32,912 nucleotides of DNA from Pseudomonadales bacterium. GTDB lineage: Bacteria; Pseudomonadota; Gammaproteobacteria; Pseudomonadales; Azotimanducaceae. Of the stretch, positions 8,901 through 16,635 are shown piece after piece. Location of the stretch: positions 1 through 32,912 of the forward strand of contig JANQOA010000035.1 of the NCBI GenBank assembly GCA_028279305.1. Direction: 5' to 3'. Under the pieces are notes generated by a model, which searched no databases, was not told where the DNA came from, and saw only the letters and a program-made list of their open reading frames with translations. Positions within the stretch are counted from its first letter, which is position 1, and the number at the start of each line of letters is the position of its first letter. The position numbers and the translations under genes are program-made.

Positions 8901-8955
8901 CGAACTGATCCAGAAACTGCGCGGCTGGATTGCGGACGGCGCCCAGGATAATTAG
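5929..8955 (+). CDS. CHRD-repeat lipoprotein with Ig-like and cytochrome c-like C-terminal domains
   Basis: A 1008-residue protein. The signal peptide ends in the lipobox LGAC (lipidated Cys24), followed by a Gly/Ser and proline linker. About six CHRD-type repeats follow, each near 120 residues, beginning around 50, 167, 285, 407, 527 and 649. Repeats 2-5 carry the hallmark VHxGFAGxNGPV or a variant and LNxHTPxxPxGE(I/V)RxQ; the first and last are degenerate. An Ig-like domain (about 778-900) has VSSIAPADGSTG and LTLVFNRNV. The end (905-1008) looks like a cytochrome c domain with CX4CH (Cys918, Cys923, His924), GDPDNSYLVQKVEG, and RMPLG with Met982 as a possible axial ligand. The start is GTG with GAGGGGGA just upstream. 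It should sit in the outer membrane as a lipoprotein and could exchange electrons with the preceding heme-porin (inference). Confidence 0.8.
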   Translation: MITNSTRLSGSAALLLVILTLGACGGGGSSRSNTPAPPPPPPEPNLADAAVSLSAGQVLARAAAAGGASASADLTINLDDGNISGTLDTGGLTATAVSLREGFAGQSGTEITALSENSATEWQLPDNTILSANQLQLLEDGGLHLTISTSEFPDGAVRGQILLGDRQVFVNPVSGDQEIPPVASNATAVSGLTYNPDDGSVIVYVQAENLENAVAGHVHLGFAGTNGPVVIELEQDAADANRWRSPAGAVLDAGQQDSLLAGELYINLHTPENPPGEIRCQILSDNLALTLVSLSGAAEVPAVATAASGSAGLTLNTDTAELQLHITTFGLDDAVAAHVHTGFAGTNGPVDIELEQDPDNPAHWLAAAGTMLTAEQQDRLDSGAWYLNVHTPANPPGEVRGQIAPAGITVIIAELDGNQEVPPLTTSASGNAGLTLNDNTGGVEVHITASGVDDAVAAHVHAGFAGANGPVVVDLEQDANDVSHWLAPAGTVLDEDQLSSLNNGELYLNVHTPAIPAGEIRGQLIPDGVTLLFTPMTGNQSVPPVTSAGSALGAVTLNLQSLAIVATINASGLDDAVAAHVHSGLAGNTGPVEIDLIQDPTDVSRWSSAPDAVLSGAQYDLFSRGALYLNLHTPANPPGEVRGQIVPEGIEVALTALSPGDVVPPAAGSGSGIAASTITAATHTLTTHVNLAGLNDADTVSVHQAPAMQNGPLLFNFTQDTTNPAHWMLLDQALDSAVYAALRNRGLYVQAATPGEPGGAVRGQIEPAMSSPAAGGTFMVSSIAPADGSTGTAPDALTLVFNRNVLADSVDADQFALLASGGDADFSNGNETAVALPAAALSGMEISFDLSAAPLAADTYQFTLDNTPPLSDPSGAVLDGDGDGNPGGIFTATFAVEAAAPAAPTLTEIQNEIFSVSCASSGCHGGATPAQGMNLSAGQAFSNIVGVASLQAPALNRVQPGDPDNSYLVQKVEGTAAGGARMPLGQPALSNELIQKLRGWIADGAQDN

Positions 8956-8964
8956 CCCCCGGGT

Positions 8965-8991
8965 GCAAACGGCAATGCAGTAGCCGTTTGC
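8965..8991. other. Stem-loop after the CHRD gene
   Basis: GCAAACGGC (8965-8973) pairs perfectly with GCCGTTTGC (8983-8991) around a 9-nt loop, 10 bp after the stop codon. No T run follows on either strand, so on its own it is more likely an mRNA-stabilising hairpin than a terminator. It stands in tandem with the terminator at 9000-9040. Confidence 0.6.
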
Positions 8992-8999
8992 CCCTTGGC

Positions 9000-9040
9000 G
9001 TGCCGGCTGGAGACACACACCCTCCAGCCGGCACATTTTT
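9000..9040 (+). terminator. Rho-independent terminator of the cytochrome-porin/CHRD operon
   Basis: A 13-bp perfect stem, GTGCCGGCTGGAG (9000-9012) with its complement at 9022-9034, encloses a 9-nt loop of mainly alternating A and C. It is followed by CA... then TTTTTG in the plus direction. It closes the plus-strand operon 45 bp after the stop codon and separates it from the convergent HIT gene. Confidence 0.85.
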
Positions 9041-9079
9041 GTTGTCGCCCGAACCGGCTCCAGGATGTCAGCCAACAGG

Positions 9080-9409
9080 TCAGCGCAGGGGTTCACCGCT
9101 GCAGACATGGAAGTGCAGGTGTTTGGAATCCTGGTAACGCCCCAGATTGGTCAGCACCCTGCACGCCCCATGCTTAAGCTCCACTTGCCCGGCCACCTGC
9201 CGCACCGTGGCCAGCACCTTGTGCAGCAGATCCTCGTCACCTTCCCCCAGGTCTGTCAAAGATGGCACATGGAGTTTGGGGACAACCACAATGTGAACCG
9301 GCCAGAAGGGCCGGGTGTGGTGAAAAGCAAGCACCTCATCCGTCTCCGCTACCACCTCAACCGGTGTCTTGCCGCTGAGGGCTTCGTCACAATAAAAATC
9401 GTCCGTCAT
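9080..9409 (-). CDS. HIT (histidine triad) family protein
   Basis: A 109-residue protein of typical HIT size. The triad HLHFHV lies near residues 97-102, and VVVPKLHVPSLTDL matches the upstream HIT consensus (IPKxHxxxLxDL). HIT proteins of this group hydrolyse nucleoside phosphoramidates or adenylated compounds in the cytoplasm; the exact substrate cannot be read from sequence. The ATG start is at 9407-9409. It stands alone between convergent and divergent plus-strand operons. The 128-bp gap to boxC holds no element I can name with confidence. Confidence 0.85.
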   Translation of the reverse strand: MTDDFYCDEALSGKTPVEVVAETDEVLAFHHTRPFWPVHIVVVPKLHVPSLTDLGEGDEDLLHKVLATVRQVAGQVELKHGACRVLTNLGRYQDSKHLHFHVCSGEPLR

Positions 9410-9537
9410 CTGCTGCCTGCCGCATCTACCCGCGGCCCATGTCTAACACCGGCGAGTGATGTTTAGCAAGTTCTCCCCTCGAGCAGCGGGCGGCCAATTT
9501 GATAGCATGAGCGGCTTACAGCTGATTGAGCCGCGTC

Positions 9538-11190
9538 ATGTCCCAGCGCATCAACTTCAACACCCAACCACCGGACTACCGCCACTGGCGGCTGGAGTTT
9601 GAGCCGCCGCTGGCCAGACTGATTCTGGACGTTGACGAGGGCGGCGGGTTGCAGGACAGCTATGAACTGAAGCAGAACTCTTACGACCTGAGCGTGGATA
9701 TTGAACTGGCGGACGCGGTGCAGCGGCTGCGCTTTGAGCATCCCGAAGTAAAGGTGGTGATGTTGTGTTCCGGCAAAGACAACATTTTCTGCGCCGGTGC
9801 CAACATCCGCATGCTGGCCGCCGCCTCACACATGCACAAGGTCAACTTCTGCAAATTCACTAACGAGACGCGCAACGCCATCGAGGACGCCAGCCGCCAT
9901 TCGGGACAGATCTATTTTACCGCTTTGCAGGGCAGTGCCGCCGGCGGCGGTTATGAACTGGCGCTGGCAACGGAAAAAATCATCCTGCTGGACGACGGTA
10001 ACGCCGCGGTGTCTCTGCCTGAAGTGCCTCTGCTCGGCGTGCTGCCGGGTACCGGCGGGCTCACCCGCATCGTCGATAAACGCCGCGTGCGCCGCGACGT
10101 GGCGGACGTGTTCTGTACCCAGGAGGAAGGTATGCGCGGAGCCGCGGCCAGGGATGCGCGCCTGGTGGATGAAGTGGCGCCCCGCTCAACTTTCAGCGAA
10201 CGCTGCCGGACCTTGGCAGCCGCCCTGGCGGCTGCATCCGACCGGCCCGATGCCGGCGGCCCCGTCCTGGGGCCCCTTGATAAACAAACAGACCGCAACA
10301 GCCTGCAATACTCCAGCCTGCAGGTGACCCTGGAACCGTCACGCCATCAGGCCCGGATCAACATCCTGGGGCCCGCAGAACCGCCCCCCGGCAACCCCGA
10401 CGCGGCGCTGAGTGACAGCTTCTGGCCGTTGCGGCTGATGCGCGAATTGGACGATGCGCTGCTGGAACTGCGCTTTAACGAACCCACCCTGGGCAGCCTG
10501 TTTTTCACAAGCCGCGGCGATCCGGAGCGGGTGCTGGCATTTGACCGTTTCCTGCAGGCACACCGGCAGCACTGGTTTGTGCGCGAAGTGAATCTGTACA
10601 TCACCCGGGTGCTGAAACGTCTGGACCTGACGTCACGCTCGCTGTTCACGCTGATTGAGCCAGGCAGCTGCTTTGCGGGATTCCTGGCAGAGGTGGCGCT
10701 GGCCGCGGACCGCGCCTATATGCTGGAAGGTTTGTTTGCCGACGCAGAGCCGGCCGCGGAAGCGCACCTGACCCTGAGCGGCGCCAATTTTGCCGCCCAC
10801 CCCATGGTCAACGGCCTCAGCCGTCTGCAAGTGCGCTTCCTGGAGCGGCCGCAAGCGCTGGCCGCGGCGCAGCAGTTGCGCGGCCAGCCTCTGGATGCCG
10901 CCGCCGCGGCGGCCGCGGAGCTGATCACCGCGGCTCTGGACGATATCGACTGGGAAGACGAAATCCGCCTGTTGGAAGAGGCCCGCGCCGGTTTTTCCGC
11001 GGACGCGCTCACCGCCATGGAGGCAAACCTGCGCTTTGCCGGCCCCGAAACCATGGAAAGCAAAATTTTTGCCCGCCTCAGCGCCTGGCAGAATTGGGTG
11101 TTTCAGCGGCCTAATGCGGTGGGGCCGCAAGGTGCGCTACCATTGTACGGCAGCGGGCGGCGGCCGGCGTTCGACAAAAACAGAGTCTAG
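9538..11190 (+). CDS. boxC: 2,3-epoxybenzoyl-CoA dihydrolase (benzoyl-CoA-dihydrodiol lyase)
   Basis: A 550-residue protein. It begins with INFNTQPPDYRHWRLEF, the characteristic BoxC opening, followed by an enoyl-CoA hydratase-like half containing GKDNIFCAGANIRML and QGSAAGGGYELALATEKI, and a second crotonase-like half ending near EDEIRLLEEARAGFS. BoxC opens the non-aromatic epoxide ring, giving 3,4-dehydroadipyl-CoA semialdehyde and formate in aerobic benzoate degradation. The ATG at 9538 is preferred; a TTG at 9526 is in frame. It is the first gene of boxC, boxB, benzoate-CoA ligase. BoxB follows after 22 bp. Confidence 0.92.
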   Translation: MSQRINFNTQPPDYRHWRLEFEPPLARLILDVDEGGGLQDSYELKQNSYDLSVDIELADAVQRLRFEHPEVKVVMLCSGKDNIFCAGANIRMLAAASHMHKVNFCKFTNETRNAIEDASRHSGQIYFTALQGSAAGGGYELALATEKIILLDDGNAAVSLPEVPLLGVLPGTGGLTRIVDKRRVRRDVADVFCTQEEGMRGAAARDARLVDEVAPRSTFSERCRTLAAALAAASDRPDAGGPVLGPLDKQTDRNSLQYSSLQVTLEPSRHQARINILGPAEPPPGNPDAALSDSFWPLRLMRELDDALLELRFNEPTLGSLFFTSRGDPERVLAFDRFLQAHRQHWFVREVNLYITRVLKRLDLTSRSLFTLIEPGSCFAGFLAEVALAADRAYMLEGLFADAEPAAEAHLTLSGANFAAHPMVNGLSRLQVRFLERPQALAAAQQLRGQPLDAAAAAAAELITAALDDIDWEDEIRLLEEARAGFSADALTAMEANLRFAGPETMESKIFARLSAWQNWVFQRPNAVGPQGALPLYGSGRRPAFDKNRV

Positions 11191-11212
11191 GCGCCCGCAA
11201 CAGGAGGGAGTG

Positions 11213-12655
11213 ATGTCCGATCAAGTCAGCTACGACACCCTGATTCCGAACAACGTTAACCTGTCGTCCGACCGCCGTTTGCTGCGGGCGCTGGAACAGT
11301 GGCGGCCCAAGTTCCTGGACTGGTGGACCCATTCCGGGCCAACCGACTTTCAGCAGGCTCAGGTCTACCTGCGCACCGCGGTGGGGGTGGAAAAAGGCAA
11401 CTGGGCCAAATTCGGGTTTGTGCGTATGCCGGAATACCGGTGGGGTATCCTGTTAGCACCCGCCGAACAGGGCCGCACCATTCCGTTCGGCGAACACAAG
11501 GGAGAACCGGCCTGGCAGGAAGTACCGGGTGAATACCGTAACCTGCTGCGCCGTCTGATAGTCATCCAGGGTGACACCGAGCCGGCCTCGGTGGAACAGC
11601 AGCGCTTCCTCGGCCACACCGCACCGTCCCTGTACGATATGCGCAACCTGTTCCAGGTCAACGTGGAGGAGGGCCGCCACCTGTGGGCCATGGCTTACCT
11701 GCTGCACCGCTACTTCGGCCGCGACGGCCGCGAAGAAGCGGACATGCTGCTGCAGCGCACCTCCGGCGATGAAGACCGGCCGCGCATCCTCGGCGCTTTT
11801 AACGAGGAAACCCCGGACTGGCTGTCTTTTTTCCTGTTCACCAGCTTCACCGACCGTGACGGCAAGATGCAGCTGGAATCTCTGGCCCAGTCCGGCTTCG
11901 ACCCCCTGTCCCGCTCCTGCCGCTTCATGATTACCGAAGAAGGTCATCATATGTTTGTCGGCAAAAGCGGCGTGGAGCGGATTATCGACCGCACCTGCCG
12001 GGTCATGCAGGCACACGGCATCAGCGACCCCGGGGACATCAGCCGGCTGCGGGAACTGGGGGTAATAGACCTGCCGTTGCTGCAGCGAAAAATGAACTTC
12101 CACTTTTCCGTGACGTTGGACCTGTTCGGCTCCGAATTGTCCACCAACGCAGCCACCGCGTTTAACGCCGGCATCAAAGGCCGCTTCCGCGAAAGCGACA
12201 TTGACGACGATCACCAGTTGCTGAACGATACCTATCCGGTGCTGACCCTGCAGGACGGGGTGTTCAGCGAACAGCAGATGCCGGCCATGAACGCCATTAA
12301 CGCAAGGCTGGTAGACGACTACATCAGCGACTGCCGCGGCATTGTTGAGTCCTGGAACCGGGTGATCCGCAGCCACGGCATCGAGTTCGAGTTGCGCCTG
12401 CCGCACCGAGCGTTTAACCGCAAACAGGGCATGTATGCCAGCGCCCACGTTTCGCCGGCGGGGGTGGTGCTGAGCGAAAACGCCTGGCAGCAACAGCAAC
12501 ATGAATTTCTGGCCGCCCCGGCGGACAACGAATATGTGCTCAGCCTGATGACTCCCGTGGACAAAACCGGGGCTTACGCCGGCTGGATCTCACCGCCGAA
12601 AAACGGCGTGGGCGGACAGCCCGGTGGTTTTGAATACGTCAGAATTGCCGCGTAA
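11213..12655 (+). CDS. boxB: Benzoyl-CoA 2,3-epoxidase, diiron subunit
   Basis: A 480-residue protein, the usual BoxB length. It starts with SDQVSYDTLIPNNVNL and contains two ExxH diiron ligand motifs: Glu153-x2-His156 within VEEGRHLW and Glu243-x2-His246 within TEEGHHMF. BoxB adds one oxygen atom to benzoyl-CoA to form the 2,3-epoxide, taking electrons from the reductase BoxA. No BoxA is encoded in this window, so it must lie elsewhere or another reductase serves. The start is set by a strong AGGAGGGA about 4 nt before ATG 11213; longer open frames upstream overlap boxC and are unlikely. The ligase gene follows after 8 bp. Confidence 0.95.
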   Translation: MSDQVSYDTLIPNNVNLSSDRRLLRALEQWRPKFLDWWTHSGPTDFQQAQVYLRTAVGVEKGNWAKFGFVRMPEYRWGILLAPAEQGRTIPFGEHKGEPAWQEVPGEYRNLLRRLIVIQGDTEPASVEQQRFLGHTAPSLYDMRNLFQVNVEEGRHLWAMAYLLHRYFGRDGREEADMLLQRTSGDEDRPRILGAFNEETPDWLSFFLFTSFTDRDGKMQLESLAQSGFDPLSRSCRFMITEEGHHMFVGKSGVERIIDRTCRVMQAHGISDPGDISRLRELGVIDLPLLQRKMNFHFSVTLDLFGSELSTNAATAFNAGIKGRFRESDIDDDHQLLNDTYPVLTLQDGVFSEQQMPAMNAINARLVDDYISDCRGIVESWNRVIRSHGIEFELRLPHRAFNRKQGMYASAHVSPAGVVLSENAWQQQQHEFLAAPADNEYVLSLMTPVDKTGAYAGWISPPKNGVGGQPGGFEYVRIAA

Positions 12656-12663
12656 GCCGGATT

Positions 12664-14196
12664 ATGCAGGACCGCCCGACTGATCTGCTGACCCGCAACC
12701 TGCACACCGGGCGCGGCGCTGCCACCGCTTTCATAGACCGTACCGGCGCGCGCAGCTTTGCTGACGTAGCGGATGCCGCCTGCCGTTTTGGCGCCTTGTT
12801 GGAGGCAGCCGGCCTGCAACCGGGCGCAAGGATATTGCTGGCGCTGCTGGATTCCGTGACCTGGCCGGTGTGTTTCCTCGGTGCGATGCGGGCCGGATTT
12901 GTACCGGTGCCCCTGAATACCCTGCTCACCGCTGAAGATTATGCGTTTATCGCCGCTGACAGCCAGGCGGACGCGGTGGTGGCTGATCCGCCGCTGCTGC
13001 CTCTGTTGCCGGCGGATCTGCCGCACTGTTGGCTTACGGACAGCAGTCCTGCTGACGGAACATGGACGGACCTGCCGGCAGCGCTGGCGCAAATGCCCTC
13101 CCCCGCCGACGCGGCGCTGCAGGCGGAACAGGACATGGAGGCCGGCTTCTGGCTGTACACCTCAGGCACCACCGGTAAACCCAAGGGAGTTATTCACCGT
13201 TACGCAGACCTGCTGGCCACCGCGGAAAACTACGGCAGCGGCGTATTGCAGTTAAATGAACAGGACGTAGTGTTTTCCGCCGCCAAACTGTTTTTTGCTT
13301 ACGGCCTGGGCAACGCCATGACTTTTCCCATGTACGCCGGGGCCACCAGCATCCTGCTGGACGGGCCGCCGGCCCCGGACAGCGTCCGCACCATTCTGGA
13401 GGTGCACCAGCCGACGGTGTTTTTTGGCGTGCCCACCCTTTACGCCATGCTGTTGAACACCGGCAACCTGCCCGCGGAACACCGCCTGCGGGTCTGCGTC
13501 AGCGCCGGCGAAGCGTTGCCGGAGGCAATATTCGAACGCTGGCGCGGCAACACCGGCAGCACCATCCTGGACGGTATCGGCTCCACCGAAATGCTGCACA
13601 TCTATATGTCCAACCGCCTGGACGCGGTCACCCCCGGCGCCAGCGGCACGCCGGTTGCGGGCATCGACGTGCAGATTCTCGATGACAACCTGCAGCCGGT
13701 GCAGGAAGCGGAAGTCATGGGAGACCTGTATGTTTGCGGCGCCAGCCTGTCCAGCGGCTACTGGCAGCGCCCGGAACTGAACCAGGCCGCATTCAGCATG
13801 CGCCAGGGCAAACGCTGGCTGCGCAGCGGCGACAAATACCTGCGCAACGCGGACGGTGCTTATGTCTACTGCGGGCGCAGTGACGATCTGCTGAAAGTGG
13901 GCGGCATCTACGTTTCCCCCATGGAGGTGGAAAATGCCCTGCTGCAGCACCCGTGGGTGGCAGAAGCCGCGGTTGTCGGCTGCGAAGACGACGACCAGCT
14001 AACCAAACCCAAGGCGTTTGTTGTCAAAGCGGAACAGACGCCGGCAACGGACCCGGCTGCCACGGAGCAGACCTTGATTGATCATGTCAGCAGCTTGCTG
14101 GCGGCGTATAAACGCCCCCGTTGGGTGGAAGTGGTGGACGAGCTGCCGAAAACCGCGACCGGAAAAATTCAGCGGTTTAAGTTGAGAAACCCCTAA
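12664..14196 (+). CDS. Benzoate-CoA ligase
   Basis: A 510-residue ANL-family adenylate-forming enzyme. The phosphate-binding loop is YTSGTTGKPKG (165-175), with SAAKLFFAYGLGNAM and ERWRGNTGSTILDGIGSTEML further on, both typical of the benzoate/hydroxybenzoate-CoA ligase group. The catalytic lysine near the end sits in KTATGKIQRF. It activates benzoate to benzoyl-CoA, the substrate of BoxB, so these three genes make a short benzoate operon. A related aryl-CoA substrate is possible, but the box neighbours make benzoate most likely. The ATG start has only a weak Shine-Dalgarno, consistent with translation coupled to boxB 8 bp upstream. Confidence 0.9.
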   Translation: MQDRPTDLLTRNLHTGRGAATAFIDRTGARSFADVADAACRFGALLEAAGLQPGARILLALLDSVTWPVCFLGAMRAGFVPVPLNTLLTAEDYAFIAADSQADAVVADPPLLPLLPADLPHCWLTDSSPADGTWTDLPAALAQMPSPADAALQAEQDMEAGFWLYTSGTTGKPKGVIHRYADLLATAENYGSGVLQLNEQDVVFSAAKLFFAYGLGNAMTFPMYAGATSILLDGPPAPDSVRTILEVHQPTVFFGVPTLYAMLLNTGNLPAEHRLRVCVSAGEALPEAIFERWRGNTGSTILDGIGSTEMLHIYMSNRLDAVTPGASGTPVAGIDVQILDDNLQPVQEAEVMGDLYVCGASLSSGYWQRPELNQAAFSMRQGKRWLRSGDKYLRNADGAYVYCGRSDDLLKVGGIYVSPMEVENALLQHPWVAEAAVVGCEDDDQLTKPKAFVVKAEQTPATDPAATEQTLIDHVSSLLAAYKRPRWVEVVDELPKTATGKIQRFKLRNP

Positions 14197-14222
14197 CCAC
14201 ACGGTTCACTATCTATCACTGC

Positions 14223-16109
14223 CTAACGCACAAAGGTATGCGAGCCGGGGATGCTGGCCGCGCCATAGCGGTACGGCTGCCAGTGCAGCTGTACCGGGCT
14301 GTGGTCACCGGCGTCCAGATCGTAGATGGCAATGGCGATCCGCAACGCGTCCCACTCACCGCCGGCCTTTTCGCTCAGCAGGCTGAAGGGTACGGCAGCC
14401 TCCATGCGGTAGCCGTCAGACGTGGGCACTGTCACCGCTGTTATGGCGGCATTGGTGTCGGCAATAAACGGCAACAGCTTGTCTTCCGCGGCCGGGCCGG
14501 GGGTGAGCATGGTGACAATCATTTTTTCCATGTCGCCGCCCAGCACCGCTTCACCAATACCCATACTGCGGTTGCGCTCAGCGTCGCCGCGGGGGTCGAT
14601 GCTGAGGGTGATGGCGTCCTGACTGCGGGGCAGCCTGTTGGCGTCGTTCTGTACGTCATCATCCGTCACCTCCACAGCCACGTACAACTGGGATGCGTCC
14701 GCGCGCACGTCAAATGCAAACGAGGCATCCTCCGCCGACAGCGCCGGACTGGCCACGTCCCCCTGCCGCCTGGCCTGAAAGCGCAACTCCGGCCAATCCG
14801 TGAGATCACCGTTGATATCCGGTGCGTCCGCGACACTCAGAATTTTATGCCGGGTCAGCGGTAACACCGCCATGCGGTGCACAAACTGCACCGGGCGCTC
14901 CCCCACCGCGCCGGTCAACGTCCAGTCCACCGCCGCCGGCGCCAGCTCCGCATAAGGCGTAGGCTGTTGTGCCGCCAGCGTCAGGGGCAGTTCCACGGTC
15001 TGTCCCGGCGCCACCTCCAGCGGGATCAAACCGCTGATGTTAAAGCTGCCGGGCTTGCTGATGCCGGGTGATACCGTCAGCGGGCTGTCACCCGCATTGC
15101 TGATGGAGAGCAGTTGCCGGCTGCTGGTGAATGTCTCGCCGGACGCCAGCTCCATCTGCAGTTGTATGCCGTCGCTGATATCACCCAGGGCTGCGCGCAG
15201 GGCATTGTCGGAGACGTCCTCCTGCAGAATGCCGTCCAGTACCACATTGGCGATCCGCGGTCCGTCCGGACCCATGGTGACCCAGGCCACCTGATCAAAC
15301 TCACCATAAACGTCGCCGCGCAAACCGCTGCCGCCGCCGGTGGTGGCCAGAGTAATAAACTTCCGGTCGTGGCGGCGCGCCAGGTTGTACTGATGGAAAT
15401 GCCCGGCAAACACAGTGTACTGACGCTGCCCCAGCAGCTCCTCAACCTGCAGCCAGTCAGGATTAATTTCACGGGCATCCCACAGCGGCTGGTGTAACAG
15501 GACAATGGTCCAGCGGGGTGATGGGTACCGGGCCAGCACCTGGGCGACAAAGGCCATCTGTTCACTTTGCTGCCAGGGCCCCGGCACCGGCGTATCCGCA
15601 GCGCCGACCATACCGAACAGTTCCGAATTCAGCACCACAAACAGTACGTCTTTGTACAGGAAGTGATAATAGGAGGGTCCGAAACGCTGCTGCCAGGTGC
15701 GCGCCATAACCTCATTGTTCATGTCATGGTTGCCGGGCGTGTAGAAGAACGGCGCCTCAAGCTGGCCCACATAAGATTCGATTTCGTCCCATTCCCGGTC
15801 GAGTTGAGCCTGGTTGTCGGTATAGCCTTCAATCAGGTCACCGACGCTGACCACAAAGGCCGGCGACAGGCGGTTGATTCTGGGCATGGCCCCGGCAAAC
15901 ACCCCGGGCCGCGCGCCCCCGGTGCGGTCGCTGACAATAGCAAAATGAAAGGTGTCCGCGTGGTCTTCAACCTGCAGATCGGTCCACGGCGTGGCGCCCG
16001 GCAGGTCCGGAACCTGTACCGCGGCAGCGGGTGGAGTATCAGGTTGGCAGGCGGAAAGCAGCAAGACGGACAGGACAGCAGCGGGCAGGAAAAGAAACGG
16101 GATCCTCAT
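14223..16109 (-). CDS. Metallophosphoesterase lipoprotein with C-terminal CBM9-like domain
   Basis: A 628-residue protein. The signal peptide ends in the lipobox LSAC (Cys21), so it is a periplasmic or surface lipoprotein. The calcineurin-like domain covers about 50-290: SDRTGG (a DxT variant of the usual DxH first motif), VSVGDLIEG, TPGNHDMNNE, LLHQPLW and FAGHFHQYN. The other metal ligands are intact, and DRTGG is a recognised subfamily form. A middle all-beta region follows, and residues about 430-628 (DINGDLTDWPEL, then DASQLYVAVEVTDDDV) look like a CBM9/DOMON-type sugar-binding fold. It could act on phosphorylated or sulfated saccharides outside the cell, but the substrate is unknown. 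RBS AGAGAGGAG lies about 10 nt before ATG 16109. Confidence 0.8.
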   Translation of the reverse strand: MRIPFLFLPAAVLSVLLLSACQPDTPPAAAVQVPDLPGATPWTDLQVEDHADTFHFAIVSDRTGGARPGVFAGAMPRINRLSPAFVVSVGDLIEGYTDNQAQLDREWDEIESYVGQLEAPFFYTPGNHDMNNEVMARTWQQRFGPSYYHFLYKDVLFVVLNSELFGMVGAADTPVPGPWQQSEQMAFVAQVLARYPSPRWTIVLLHQPLWDAREINPDWLQVEELLGQRQYTVFAGHFHQYNLARRHDRKFITLATTGGGSGLRGDVYGEFDQVAWVTMGPDGPRIANVVLDGILQEDVSDNALRAALGDISDGIQLQMELASGETFTSSRQLLSISNAGDSPLTVSPGISKPGSFNISGLIPLEVAPGQTVELPLTLAAQQPTPYAELAPAAVDWTLTGAVGERPVQFVHRMAVLPLTRHKILSVADAPDINGDLTDWPELRFQARRQGDVASPALSAEDASFAFDVRADASQLYVAVEVTDDDVQNDANRLPRSQDAITLSIDPRGDAERNRSMGIGEAVLGGDMEKMIVTMLTPGPAAEDKLLPFIADTNAAITAVTVPTSDGYRMEAAVPFSLLSEKAGGEWDALRIAIAIYDLDAGDHSPVQLHWQPYRYGAASIPGSHTFVR

Positions 16110-16138
16110 GCGGATAATGCTCCTCTCTTAAAGCGCGC

Positions 16139-16166
16139 ATCCTACGCCGGAAATTAGAAACTGCAA
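16139..16166 (-). promoter_or_regulatory. Candidate sigma-70 promoter of the metallophosphoesterase gene
   Basis: On the minus strand TTGCAG (16166-16161) and TAGGAT (16144-16139) are separated by 16 bp, about 30 nt before the start codon. The surrounding 76-bp gap is more A/T-rich than the coding sequence. Confidence 0.35.
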
Positions 16167-16185
16167 GAAAAAAGTAACAGTTTTA

Positions 16186-16635
16186 CTAACCGTCCCCGGC
16201 GGCGCTGCCTTCAGGCACTGCCTGCTGCAAGCGGCTGTAGTGTTGAAAAGCCAGCACACCGGCCAGATAAGCCAACATAAACACCGCGGCGCGGGGGTCC
16301 AGGGTCATGATGCCCACCAGCGCCGGGCCCGGACAGAATCCGCTCAACCCCCAGCCGAGGCCAAAGATCACCGCCCCCAGCAACAGCGGGCGGTCGACAG
16401 CGGTGCCGGCGGGGGTGTGAAACTGCTGGCTGAACAAAGGCGCCGGCAGGCGGCCGGCCAGGGCAAAACCCACCGCTGCAACGCTGACCGCCGCGCCGAG
16501 CACAAATATCAGCGTGGCGTCCCAGTTGCTGTTCAAGGTGAGAAACGCCAGCACCTTATCCGGCTCGGTCATGCCGCCGATGACCAGACCCGCGCCGAAC
16601 ACCGTGCCCGCCAGCAGCGCTGCGATATTTTTCAT
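16186..16635 (-). CDS. YeeE/YedE-type membrane protein (DUF6691-like)
   Basis: A 149-residue integral membrane protein with about four helices. It shows AGLVIGGMTEPDKVLAFL near the N-terminus and GLGWGLSGFCPGPALVG in the second half, both hallmarks of the short YeeE/YedE partner protein. The family contains thiosulfate/sulfur-compound importers that use conserved cysteines; here the Cys is in SGFCPGP. Its ATG overlaps the stop of the upstream YeeE gene by 4 bp, so the two proteins probably make one transporter. It ends the minus-strand operon beginning with methionine aminopeptidase. Confidence 0.82.
   Translation of the reverse strand: MKNIAALLAGTVFGAGLVIGGMTEPDKVLAFLTLNSNWDATLIFVLGAAVSVAAVGFALAGRLPAPLFSQQFHTPAGTAVDRPLLLGAVIFGLGWGLSGFCPGPALVGIMTLDPRAAVFMLAYLAGVLAFQHYSRLQQAVPEGSAAGDG

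Noticed and set aside
11453..12502. 349-residue minus-strand open frame opposite boxB
   Set aside because: It is fully antisense to a well-supported boxB and has no recognisable motif. Its composition is typical of the complementary strand of a high-GC gene.
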